NCBI GenBank assembly: GCA_964496755.1
Contig: CAZCBD010000163.1
Span: 1 to 5,958, forward strand
Length of the DNA stretch: 5,958 bases
Source: CAZCBD01 sp964496755
GTDB taxonomy: Bacteria > Bacteroidota > Ignavibacteria > Ignavibacteriales > Melioribacteraceae
Reading direction: 5' to 3'
Shown: positions 1 through 5,958 of the stretch, in pieces
Layout of the letters: every line of letters starts with the position of its first letter
Numbering within the stretch: position 1 is the stretch's first letter
Program-made: the position numbers and the translations under genes
Notes under the pieces: generated by a model
Seen by the model: the letters and a program-made list of their open reading frames with translations, nothing else
What the model was told of the DNA's origin: nothing
Database searches by the model: none

Positions 1-12
1 GATTTTTTTCAT
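1..12 (-). CDS. Start of a divergent gene, only four codons visible
   Basis: Read on the - strand, an ATG at 12-10 begins Met-Lys-Lys-Ile and then leaves the window. It is preceded by AAGGAG (24-19) at a 6-base spacing, which is an almost ideal ribosome binding site and the main reason for calling a start here. The frame stays open upstream to a TAA at 81-79 and contains another ATG at 36-34, so a slightly longer protein is possible, but that start has no comparable binding site. A Met-Lys-Lys start is common in exported proteins with signal peptides; with four residues this is only suggestive. Function cannot be stated. The gene would be divergent from the phosphate transporter and share its upstream region. 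Confidence 0.5.
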
Positions 13-18
13 TATGTG

Positions 19-24
19 CTCCTT
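19..24 (-). promoter_or_regulatory. Shine-Dalgarno site of the divergent left-edge gene
   Basis: AAGGAG on the - strand lies six bases before the ATG at 12-10. This is a strong match to the anti-Shine-Dalgarno complement and is what decides the start of the partial gene at the left edge. Confidence 0.5.
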
Positions 25-66
25 CAAAAAAAACATTTGAGTAGTATTCAATATACATAGCAAAAA

Positions 67-88
67 TTTAACAATAACTTAACATTAA
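67..88 (+). promoter_or_regulatory. Tandem 11-bp repeat resembling a Pho box
   Basis: Two adjacent 11-base units, 67-77 and 78-88, agree at 9 of 11 positions, and both contain TTAACA (68-73 and 79-84) separated by exactly five bases. A weaker third unit (56-66, 7 of 11 to the first) precedes them. Direct TTAACA-like hexamers at an 11-bp period are the known binding pattern of PhoP in Bacillus, and the E. coli PhoB box has the same period. The position, 60 to 80 bases before a phosphate transporter start, fits regulation by a PhoB/PhoP-type response regulator. The background is AT-rich, so chance resemblance is possible. The region also lies upstream of the divergent gene and could serve both. 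Confidence 0.45.
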
Positions 89-94
89 AAAAAT

Positions 95-111
95 TAAAAT
101 ATTCTTATACT
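95..111 (+). promoter_or_regulatory. pit: Candidate -10 elements for the phosphate transporter
   Basis: Two -10-like hexamers follow the repeat: TAAAAT at 95-100, ten bases after the second TTAACA, and TATACT at 106-111. The first has the box-to--10 spacing known from activator-dependent pho promoters, in which the box replaces the -35 element. No good -35 hexamer is seen at 17 bases from either. In DNA this AT-rich such matches are weak evidence, and the sigma-factor consensus of the host is not known. Confidence 0.25.
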
Positions 112-137
112 GCAATGTTAATGTATTTTATTTACTT

Positions 138-141
138 GGAG
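138..141 (+). promoter_or_regulatory. pit: Shine-Dalgarno site of the PiT gene
   Basis: GGAG lies six bases before the ATG at 148. It fixes the start of the transporter and shows that at least some genes in this organism use Shine-Dalgarno initiation. Confidence 0.65.
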
Positions 142-147
142 TAATAA

Positions 148-2367
148 ATGGACATTTATCTAATTATAGTAATAGTATTATTTATACTGGCTATAAGCGA
201 TTTAATTGTTGGAGTAAGTAACGATGCCGTAAATTTTCTAAACTCAGCAATCGGGTCAAAAGTGGCACCTCGTCATATTATTATCTTGGTTGCAAGTTTA
301 GGAATTTTAGTGGGCACAACATTCTCGAGCGGCTTAATGGAAGTAGCCCGTAAAGGAATTTTCCATCCGGATATGTTTTACCTTAACGAAATAATGATCA
401 TCTTTCTTGCAGTAATGTTAACCGATGTTCTATTGTTAGATCTATTCAACACTTTTGCAATGCCAACATCAACTACAGTTTCCATTGTTTTTGAACTGCT
501 TGGAGCCGCCGTAGCTGTTTCAACATTAAAAATAGCCGAGTCCAACGGAGATTTTGCAAATATTATCAATTATATAAATACAGGAAAAGCGCTGGTAATT
601 ATAAGTGGCATTCTACTATCGGTTATTGTAGCTTTTTCAGTTGGCGCAATAATGCAATTTCTAACAAGAATATTATTTTCATTTAATTTCAAAAAAAATA
701 TAAAATACTTCGGAGCTCTTTGGGGAAGTGTAGCCTTAACTGCAATCACATATTTTATTCTAATTAAAGGAGCAAAAGGCACTTCGTTTTTATCAAGTGA
801 AGAAGTTCATTGGATTAAAACAAATACAGCTACATTAATTGGAATCAGTTTGGTTTTTTGGGCTATATTTTTGCAAATAATTTTATTTTTCACAAAAGCC
901 AATATTCTTAGAGGTATAGTTTTAATCGGCACATTCGCTCTTGCATTAGCTTTTGCCGCAAATGATTTGGTGAATTTTATAGGAGTACCTTTAGCCGGCT
1001 TCAGCTCTTATTTACTGGGTACCGAAAGTTCAAATCCAGAATCCTTACTAATGGTTGGCTTAAAAGGAAAAGTAATAACACCAACGGCATTACTTTTAAT
1101 TGCCGGCATAATAATGGTAATTACAATATGGTTTTCGAAAAAAGCTCGATCGGTTACAAAAACCGAAGTTAATTTAGCCCGTCAGAACGACGGTTTAGAG
1201 CGTTTTGAATCTTCCCCTCTTGCAAGAGCCTTTGTTAGAATGAGTATCAATTTTGTAAACACTATTAAAGCAATAACGCCAAATGCTTTTCAAGATTTTG
1301 TAAACGCCCGATTTGCTCAAGAGAAAGAATTAATAAGCATTTCAAATGCTGAAGATAAACCTGCATTCGATTTAATTAGAGCTTCAAATAATTTGATGGT
1401 TGCAAGCATTTTAATTTCAATTGCAACATCATTTAAACTGCCGCTATCTACAACTTATGTTACTTTTATGGTTGCAATGGGCACTTCTCTTGCCGATAGA
1501 GCTTGGGGCAGAGAAAGTGCGGTATACAGAGTTAATGGTGTTCTTACTGTAATCGGCGGTTGGTTCTTTACTGCCTTTAGTGCATTTACTTCAGCTTTTA
1601 TTCTTGCCACTATTCTATACTTCGGCGGTAATATTGCAATATTTATACTGATAGGTTTTGTTGCATTTATACTTTTCAGAACTCACTTAATTCATAAAAA
1701 ACGAGAAAAAGAAGAAAATGAAACCTCGATTAACAAGGAAATAAAATCTTTGCCTGAAATGTTAGCAACAATAAATAGTGAAATTATTGATTATGTTAAT
1801 TCTATTCCTAATACTTTAAAAAATACATTTGAAGGTCTAATTAACGAAGACAGAAATATTCTGAAATCCGTTCGCAAACAGGGCAAAAAATTACGCAAAA
1901 AATCTAACTCCATTACCAGCTTGATTTTAACTAGTATTGAACTTTACAAATTGGAAGATCTAAAAATTCATAAAAGATTCGGAAAAGTTATTACATCACT
2001 TCAAGCGGCTTCTAATAGATTGCTGAACTTAACAAGTAATATTTATGATCATATTAATAACAATCATCGTACACTTTCGGAAAACCAATTAAATGAATTC
2101 AATCAAATATTCGCTTCTGTTTCCGAGTATTTTTATTTTGCCGGAGAAATTTTAAAAAATAAAAACTTCGAACAATTAGAAAGACTACGATTTATGGAAG
2201 ATGAAATTATTGTTAAGCTTTCTGAATTTGCAAACAATCAAATTGAAAGAATTAAAACCTCAGGCGAAAGCCCTAGAACCAGCATGTTATATTTAAATTC
2301 TTTATCGGATTTAGAAAATGTTATTACATATGTTGGAAGAATGGTTAATACTCTTGCAAAAAAATAA
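148..2367 (+). CDS. pit: PiT-family inorganic phosphate permease with C-terminal PhoU-like domain
   Basis: This 739-residue inner-membrane protein is predicted to import phosphate by ion symport (H+ or Na+; the ion cannot be told). The PiT fold is an internal duplication, and both halves show it: Asn25-Asp26 with Asn29, echoed by Asn272-Asp273 with Asn276, and Pro106-Thr-Ser-Thr-Thr, echoed by Pro432-Leu-Ser-Thr-Thr. About a dozen hydrophobic segments are visible, roughly 3-21, 44-63, 82-100, 111-129, 148-172, 188-207, 228-249, 254-271, 311-331, 412-429, 463-494 and 497-511. A polar loop (about 332-411) separates the halves. Residues 512-739 form a charged, helical cytosolic tail resembling PhoU/DUF47, with an acidic Asp721-Leu-Glu723 motif near the end. 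Elsewhere such a regulator is often a separate gene beside pit; here it is fused, a form known in Bacteroidota. The gene stands alone, with a Pho-box-like repeat before it and a terminator after it. The family call is firm; sulfate or another anion as substrate is a minor alternative. Confidence 0.93.
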   Translation: MDIYLIIVIVLFILAISDLIVGVSNDAVNFLNSAIGSKVAPRHIIILVASLGILVGTTFSSGLMEVARKGIFHPDMFYLNEIMIIFLAVMLTDVLLLDLFNTFAMPTSTTVSIVFELLGAAVAVSTLKIAESNGDFANIINYINTGKALVIISGILLSVIVAFSVGAIMQFLTRILFSFNFKKNIKYFGALWGSVALTAITYFILIKGAKGTSFLSSEEVHWIKTNTATLIGISLVFWAIFLQIILFFTKANILRGIVLIGTFALALAFAANDLVNFIGVPLAGFSSYLLGTESSNPESLLMVGLKGKVITPTALLLIAGIIMVITIWFSKKARSVTKTEVNLARQNDGLERFESSPLARAFVRMSINFVNTIKAITPNAFQDFVNARFAQEKELISISNAEDKPAFDLIRASNNLMVASILISIATSFKLPLSTTYVTFMVAMGTSLADRAWGRESAVYRVNGVLTVIGGWFFTAFSAFTSAFILATILYFGGNIAIFILIGFVAFILFRTHLIHKKREKEENETSINKEIKSLPEMLATINSEIIDYVNSIPNTLKNTFEGLINEDRNILKSVRKQGKKLRKKSNSITSLILTSIELYKLEDLKIHKRFGKVITSLQAASNRLLNLTSNIYDHINNNHRTLSENQLNEFNQIFASVSEYFYFAGEILKNKNFEQLERLRFMEDEIIVKLSEFANNQIERIKTSGESPRTSMLYLNSLSDLENVITYVGRMVNTLAKK

Positions 2368-2390
2368 TTTGACCTCAAAATATATTCTAC

Positions 2391-2421
2391 AAAGCAGGGT
2401 TTATCCCTGCTTTTTTATTTT
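2391..2421 (+). terminator. Intrinsic terminator after the PiT gene
   Basis: A perfect 9-bp stem (AAAGCAGGG at 2391-2399 with CCCTGCTTT at 2405-2413) closes a five-base TTTAT loop and runs into a T-rich tract (2411-2421). It begins 24 bases after the pit stop codon. There is no T tract on the other strand, so it acts in the + direction only. It separates the transporter from the downstream ABC-radA unit, which therefore needs its own promoter. Confidence 0.9.
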
Positions 2422-2435
2422 AACAAATTCATAGA

Positions 2436-2462
2436 TTGCCATATTTTACTTTCCTATATTTA
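2436..2462 (+). promoter_or_regulatory. Weak candidate promoter for the mlaF-like/radA unit
   Basis: A promoter must lie between the terminator and the ATG at 2494. The best match is TATATTTA at 2455-2462, which fits a TATATT -10 hexamer and seven of eight bases of the TAnnTTTG motif known in Bacteroidota. TTGCCA at 2436-2441 is too close (13 bases) to be a standard -35. Transcription from here would give a leader of about 25-30 bases, AT-rich and without a Shine-Dalgarno site. Confidence 0.2.
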
Positions 2463-2493
2463 AAACAAAATTTAATCTAAATTATTTTATAAC

Positions 2494-3225
2494 ATGATCG
2501 AACTAAAAAATATTTATAAATCATTCGAAAACAAAAACGTGCTCTCAGATTTAAACTTGAATATTGAAAAAGGAAAATCGACAGCTATTATTGGCCCCAG
2601 CGGATGCGGAAAAAGCGTTACATTGAAATTAATAGCCGGTCTCTTAAAACCTGATTCCGGAAATATATTTATCAACAACAAGAATCTAGCCTCGCTTACG
2701 TATTCCGAATTGGTTGATTTGCGTAAGTCTCTCGGTTTTTTATTTCAAGGAGCTGCTCTATTTGATTCAATGACTGTCTTCGAAAACATTACTCTACCTT
2801 TAGTTGAAAGCAATTTTGAAATTAGCAAAAGCAAATTGCAAAGCAAAGTTGAACATGTATTAGAACTTATTGAATTACCCGGCACTGAAAATCTAAAACC
2901 GGCCGAGCTTTCTGGTGGAATGAAAAAAAGAATCGGGTTGGCAAGGGCTTTAATTACCGACCCCCAAATTATTTTATACGACGAACCTACTACCGGGCTT
3001 GACCCCGTAACTTCAGATGCAATTGATAAATTAATTTTTAATCTTTCCAATCGGCTTAATGTTACTTCAATAATTGTTACACATGATATGATTACAGTTA
3101 AAAATATTGCCGATAAAGTAATTTTATTTCATGATGGCAAAAATTACTTCGAAGGAACACCTGATGAACTTTTAGTCAATAATAATAGTGTAATTAAGAA
3201 TTTTGTAAAACGTACGGAAAGATAA
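2494..3225 (+). CDS. mlaF: MlaF-type ABC transporter ATP-binding protein
   Basis: This 243-residue ATPase would sit on the cytosolic face of the inner membrane and power an MCE/Mla-type lipid transporter. All ABC motifs are intact: Walker A Gly34-Pro-Ser-Gly-Cys-Gly-Lys40-Ser41, Q-loop Gln85, signature Leu139-Ser-Gly-Gly, Walker B ending Asp163 with catalytic Glu164, and switch His197. Three details favour the MlaF branch over a generic importer: Val rather than Thr after the Walker A Lys-Ser, the Ala-Leu-Phe-Asp-Ser-Met-Thr-Val-Phe-Glu-Asn stretch just after Gln85, and Met-Lys-Lys-Arg after the signature. Length is normal for the family. The start is set by the usual Met-Ile-Glu-Leu-Lys-Asn beginning; no Shine-Dalgarno site precedes it. 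Normally a MlaE permease and an MCE protein gene adjoin it, but here the neighbours are pit (behind a terminator) and radA. The partners must be elsewhere, or the substrate differs, so the symbol indicates family only. Confidence 0.85.
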   Translation: MIELKNIYKSFENKNVLSDLNLNIEKGKSTAIIGPSGCGKSVTLKLIAGLLKPDSGNIFINNKNLASLTYSELVDLRKSLGFLFQGAALFDSMTVFENITLPLVESNFEISKSKLQSKVEHVLELIELPGTENLKPAELSGGMKKRIGLARALITDPQIILYDEPTTGLDPVTSDAIDKLIFNLSNRLNVTSIIVTHDMITVKNIADKVILFHDGKNYFEGTPDELLVNNNSVIKNFVKRTER

Positions 3226-3228
3226 ATG
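3216..3228 (+). promoter_or_regulatory. Zero-spacing stop/start junction, probable translational coupling
   Basis: The TAA of the ABC ATPase gene (3223-3225) is followed at once by the ATG of radA (3226-3228). A partial Shine-Dalgarno sequence, GGA at 3216-3218, lies seven bases before that ATG, inside the upstream coding region. The arrangement implies co-transcription and allows terminating ribosomes to restart on radA. Confidence 0.55.
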
Positions 3229-4575
3229 GCAAAAGTAAAATTAAAATATGTTTGCTCCGCATGTGGATTCGAGTCATTTAAGTGGCTTGGTAAATGTCCT
3301 GATTGCGGAGAGTGGAACACCTTCTCGGAAGAACTTTCCGAAAAAAAAACTATCACACAAAAAATAATTTTTAATCCGAACAAAAACATAGTTAATCTAT
3401 CCGAACAAAACGTTGAGCAAGAATTTCGTATTAGAACAAACATTTCAGAATTTGATAGAGTCTTGGGTGGCGGATTAATCAACGGCTCTGTTATTCTAAT
3501 AGGAGGCGACCCGGGAATAGGTAAATCCACATTAGTACTTCAGATGGCTGAAAAAATCGGGGAAAAGGTTTTATATGTTACCGGCGAAGAATCATTAAAA
3601 CAAATTTCCATCCGTGCCACACGTTTAAAGGCAAACTCTAAAAATATTTTGGCCCTGGCCGAAACCAATATTGATATTATCATTTCTGCTATTGAAAATG
3701 TAAAACCCAAAATTGTTATCATCGATTCAATTCAAACCATGTTTTCAAGCAATTTAGACAATGCCCCGGGTACCGTAACACAAATCCGCGAGTCAACATT
3801 AGAGTTAATGCAATTTGCAAAAAAAACAAACACAACATTTATAATAATCGGTCATGTAACCAAGGAAGGTGTAATTGCAGGACCAAAAGTACTTGAACAC
3901 ATTGTTGATGCCGTACTTCAATTTGAAGGTGAAAGAAATAATATTTTCAGAATTTTGCGCGGACAAAAAAACCGTTACGGAAGCACAAATGAAATCGGGA
4001 TCTTTGAAATGAGAGACACCGGACTAATTGAAGTAACAAATCCAAGTAAACTTTTCTTGAATGAACACTCAACTACATCCTCGGGCACAGTAATAACAGC
4101 AAGTATGGAAGGCACTCGCCCTCTCCTACTTGAAATTCAAGCTTTGGTTACACCTTCTCACTTCGGTAATCCACAACGACTTGCAACAGGATTTGATTAT
4201 AAACGACTTTCAATTCTTCTTGCAGTCCTTGAAAAAAGATCGGGTATGCGAGTAGGCACTACCAATGTATTTTTAAATGTTGCCGGCGGCATGAAAATCT
4301 TTGAACCCGCTGCCGATTTAGCAGCTTGCTGTAGCATTATTTCAAGCTTGAAAGATCAAAAAATTAAAAACAGTATTGTTGTAATAGGTGAAATCGGGCT
4401 GAACGGAGAAGTGCGAAGTGTTTCGCATATCAACCAAAGAGTAAACGAAGCTTTGAAACTGGGCTTTGAAGATATAATTTTACCGGCAACAAATTTTGAA
4501 AATATTTCAAAAAAAATTCCTGTAAATCTATTGCCGGTAAAATCAATAAATGAGGCAATTGAAAAAATTTTTTAA
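3226..4575 (+). CDS. radA: DNA repair protein RadA (Sms)
   Basis: RadA is a cytosolic RecA-like ATPase that helps process recombination intermediates, driving branch migration or unwinding at RecA D-loops. At 449 residues it has the usual length and all three parts. The N-terminal zinc finger is Cys10-X2-Cys13 and Cys24-X2-Cys27, with the typical Trp20-Leu-Gly-Lys between. The RecA-like core has Walker A Gly94-Asp-Pro-Gly-Ile-Gly-Lys100-Ser-Thr102, Walker B ending Ile166-Asp167-Ser168, and the RadA hallmark Lys248-Asn-Arg-Tyr-Gly252 (Tyr where Phe is commonest). The C-terminal Lon-protease-like domain covers about residues 290-449 and includes the conserved Gly-Glu-Ile-Gly-Leu-Asn-Gly-Glu-Val-Arg stretch; RadA proteins use this domain structurally, not as a protease. 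The start is fixed by the zinc-finger N-terminus and abuts the ABC gene. No terminator lies between its stop and the convergent peptidase gene. The identification is secure. Confidence 0.97.
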   Translation: MAKVKLKYVCSACGFESFKWLGKCPDCGEWNTFSEELSEKKTITQKIIFNPNKNIVNLSEQNVEQEFRIRTNISEFDRVLGGGLINGSVILIGGDPGIGKSTLVLQMAEKIGEKVLYVTGEESLKQISIRATRLKANSKNILALAETNIDIIISAIENVKPKIVIIDSIQTMFSSNLDNAPGTVTQIRESTLELMQFAKKTNTTFIIIGHVTKEGVIAGPKVLEHIVDAVLQFEGERNNIFRILRGQKNRYGSTNEIGIFEMRDTGLIEVTNPSKLFLNEHSTTSSGTVITASMEGTRPLLLEIQALVTPSHFGNPQRLATGFDYKRLSILLAVLEKRSGMRVGTTNVFLNVAGGMKIFEPAADLAACCSIISSLKDQKIKNSIVVIGEIGLNGEVRSVSHINQRVNEALKLGFEDIILPATNFENISKKIPVNLLPVKSINEAIEKIF

Positions 4576-4611
4576 TCACTCGCAATAAAACTTTATAACT
4601 CTTTCAATTGC
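4555..4611. repeat. 10-bp inverted repeat spanning the convergent gene ends
   Basis: GCAATTGAAA (4555-4564) and its exact reverse complement TTTCAATTGC (4602-4611) flank a 37-base interval holding both stop codons. Each arm lies in a coding region and encodes Ala-Ile-Glu followed by Lys (RadA) or Arg (peptidase), so a shared tripeptide near both C-termini may explain it. The arms are AT-rich and no T tract follows either one, so it is not a convincing terminator, though transcripts from both strands could form a weak hairpin. Confidence 0.5.
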
Positions 4612-5958
4612 GGATTGACAAACTTTGCAAAACGGTTTTTTCCCTTTGGAAAACATTATGCAGTCTAACATTGGTCTGTACAAACCTTTCGATAAATAAC
4701 CGGCTCCTTCAAAAGCACCAACCTTTCCGTAACTTGCACAACTCTTTAAATAATCATCAACTTGCTTTGCCCGTTTGGCATCAAGCTCTGCATACTCTTT
4801 TTCCGCTGTAAAAATCAACTCCTTGTTTGCCTTTTCTCTCTTTAGTTGTGCAATTTTATCATTCATTTTTTGCCTTGTTTTTTGCCAAGCATAATCTGCT
4901 TTATCATATTTTTCTTTTTCCCATGGAGTTGGAATTTGAGTATCTTTGTCTACAAGATTTTCCCATTTTAGCTTACTCCCTTCCAGCAGTGCAGTTATAT
5001 TCGGCTCTAACGGCTCAAGGGTCGGTTTGAACATTCTATCGTATGCAGTGGCCGAAGTATAATATTCATCCGCCAATCCGGTAAAAGAGTGGCCGAATTC
5101 ATGTAAAAACAAATAATCTGAAAATTGGTTATCGGAAGTGAAAGTGCAATAAAAATTATAAATACCGCCGCCGCCATACCTTGAATGGTTACACATAATC
5201 GCAATTGCGTCATATGGTACATTCGCCGAAATATCACGCAAAGCCTTATTATCTTCGGTCAACAAATATCTTTCCGACCCTAATGAATTAAAAGTTGTTG
5301 CTACTGCAGTATTTTTAAAAATTCCGGCTCTTGGTTCGCTAATCCCTTTTTCATTGGAGATTTTTAAAACACCGTAAATATTAAAACAATTTTCTAAATG
5401 CCTATAAGGTTCCTGCCCAAAGAAAATTTTAATAAATTTATCAATATCGGATTTAAACTTTTCAATTTCATTTTCAGTATATCCATCACCAATAATTGCA
5501 ATATCCACTTTATTTTCGGGGGGACCGTTGATTATCGGCCTATATACAATTATATCACCGGTTGCAAAATTCTTATTTTGAATTTCAACACTATTCGGAT
5601 CTATTTCCTCGGAAAATATCCTTTCCAGATTATTATTTGAGTTCCTCTTTTCAATCGTAAATAAAATATTCCGCATCGGCAAAGGAATAATTGCCGTCTC
5701 ATGAAAACTTTTGGATATTCCTTTCAAGGCTTTCGCGCTTAACTGATATTCACCGAAATAACTATCAAAACCTTTTGAAAAAATCAATTTATTTGATTCA
5801 ACATCAAATATTTTAACATAGTACTTTCCATTGTTAAAATAATCTAACAGATTTTTTTTGCTCCCACTCCATTTTCCATATTTGTATAATTGATCGATTG
5901 AAATAATTTCAGTTGACTTATCCCCTGTATGATGATAATCTATACGAAGAATTTTATC
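4576..5958 (-). CDS. M64-family zinc metallopeptidase (IgA peptidase-like), 5' end outside window
   Basis: The frame is open from the window edge to a TGA at 4578-4576, giving 460 visible residues. A TTG at 5787-5785 is not the start: the 57 residues upstream (Asp-Lys-Ile-Leu-Arg-Ile-Asp-Tyr-His-His-Thr-Gly onward) match the N-terminal domain usual in Bacteroidota M64 proteins. Probably a few dozen residues, including a signal peptide, are missing, so export to the periplasm or cell surface is an inference. The catalytic part has the zinc motif His286-Glu287-Phe-Gly-His290 (codons at 5103-5089), followed by Ala-Asp297-Glu298-Tyr-Tyr; the third zinc ligand is not assigned. Before it come Gly-Asp-Gly-Tyr and the glycine-rich Arg-Tyr-Gly-Gly-Gly-Gly. 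A charged, probably helical insert lies at about 347-403, then a conserved tail with Leu-Asp-Cys-Ile-Met-Phe and Cys-Lys-Val-Cys. The family is named for an IgA-cleaving enzyme, but most members have unknown substrates and IgA cleavage should not be assumed. The gene converges on radA with no bases between stops. Confidence 0.88.
   Translation of the reverse strand, partial: DKILRIDYHHTGDKSTEIISIDQLYKYGKWSGSKKNLLDYFNNGKYYVKIFDVESNKLIFSKGFDSYFGEYQLSAKALKGISKSFHETAIIPLPMRNILFTIEKRNSNNNLERIFSEEIDPNSVEIQNKNFATGDIIVYRPIINGPPENKVDIAIIGDGYTENEIEKFKSDIDKFIKIFFGQEPYRHLENCFNIYGVLKISNEKGISEPRAGIFKNTAVATTFNSLGSERYLLTEDNKALRDISANVPYDAIAIMCNHSRYGGGGIYNFYCTFTSDNQFSDYLFLHEFGHSFTGLADEYYTSATAYDRMFKPTLEPLEPNITALLEGSKLKWENLVDKDTQIPTPWEKEKYDKADYAWQKTRQKMNDKIAQLKREKANKELIFTAEKEYAELDAKRAKQVDDYLKSCASYGKVGAFEGAGYLSKGLYRPMLDCIMFSKGKKPFCKVCQSAIERVIKFYCE

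Noticed and set aside
13..147. Riboswitch or small RNA in the region upstream of pit
   Set aside because: I found no stable stem-loops or conserved aptamer features; the stretch is AT-rich and better explained by promoter and repeat elements.
378..782. Two - strand open frames (63 and 70 codons) inside pit
   Set aside because: They lie antisense to a clearly conserved membrane-protein gene, have no binding sites and resemble no known protein; they are shadows of the real frame.
2420..2436. A second Pho box upstream of the ABC gene (TTAACA at 2420-2425)
   Set aside because: There is a single hexamer only, with no match 11 bases later (2431-2436), and it overlaps the terminator T tract.
2745..3530. 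Two - strand open frames (101 and 128 codons) inside the ABC ATPase and radA genes
   Set aside because: Both are antisense to motif-rich conserved proteins, and the second crosses the tight junction between them. No independent evidence of coding.
4555..4611. Bidirectional terminator between radA and the peptidase gene
   Set aside because: The arms are only 10 bp and AT-rich, the interval is 37 bases and no T tract follows either arm; recorded only as an inverted repeat.
4608..5640. Several short open frames within the M64 peptidase gene on either strand
   Set aside because: The HExxH-containing frame explains the whole stretch; the others overlap it and have low-complexity translations.
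5785..5787. TTG as start codon of the M64 peptidase
   Set aside because: The same frame continues upstream with family-like sequence to the window edge, so this is an internal Leu codon.

Overview
The window is an AT-rich (about one third G+C by eye), gene-dense bacterial chromosome segment. It holds three complete genes on the + strand, one large gene on the - strand that runs off the right edge, and the probable first codons of another - strand gene at the left edge. The best guess for the source is the Bacteroidota/Chlorobiota (FCB) group, perhaps an Ignavibacteria-like lineage. This rests on the low G+C, a phosphate permease of the PiT type fused to a PhoU-like tail, and an M64 metallopeptidase with the N-terminal domain common in Bacteroidota. 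Two starts have clear GGAG Shine-Dalgarno sites, which is less typical of core Bacteroidia. The assignment is an inference from gene style, not from a marker phylogeny.

Layout. Positions 1-12 (-) look like the start of a divergent gene (Met-Lys-Lys-Ile) with its own AAGGAG site. Positions 13-147 are a 135-base divergent intergenic region. It carries a tandem 11-bp repeat built on TTAACA, spaced like a Pho box, directly upstream of the phosphate transporter at 148-2367. That gene ends in a strong intrinsic terminator (2391-2421). A second + strand unit then begins: an MlaF-type ABC ATPase (2494-3225), followed with no intervening base by the DNA-repair ATPase/Lon-fold protein RadA (3226-4575). 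The stop codon of radA directly abuts the stop codon of a convergent M64-family zinc peptidase (4576-5958, -), whose start and presumed signal peptide lie beyond the window.

How the genes relate. The transporter looks like a stand-alone, probably phosphate-responsive transcription unit. The MlaF-like ATPase and RadA are almost certainly co-transcribed and may be translationally coupled, but no shared pathway is evident, and the usual MlaE permease and MCE partners of the ATPase are not next to it. The M64 peptidase is probably exported and independent. Most of the window is ordinary conserved gene content, and I see no CRISPR array, tRNA, rRNA, insertion sequence or obvious new multi-gene system. 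The points most worth a second look are the Pho-box-like repeat, the orphan MlaF-radA pairing, and the abutting convergent stop codons spanned by a 10-bp inverted repeat.
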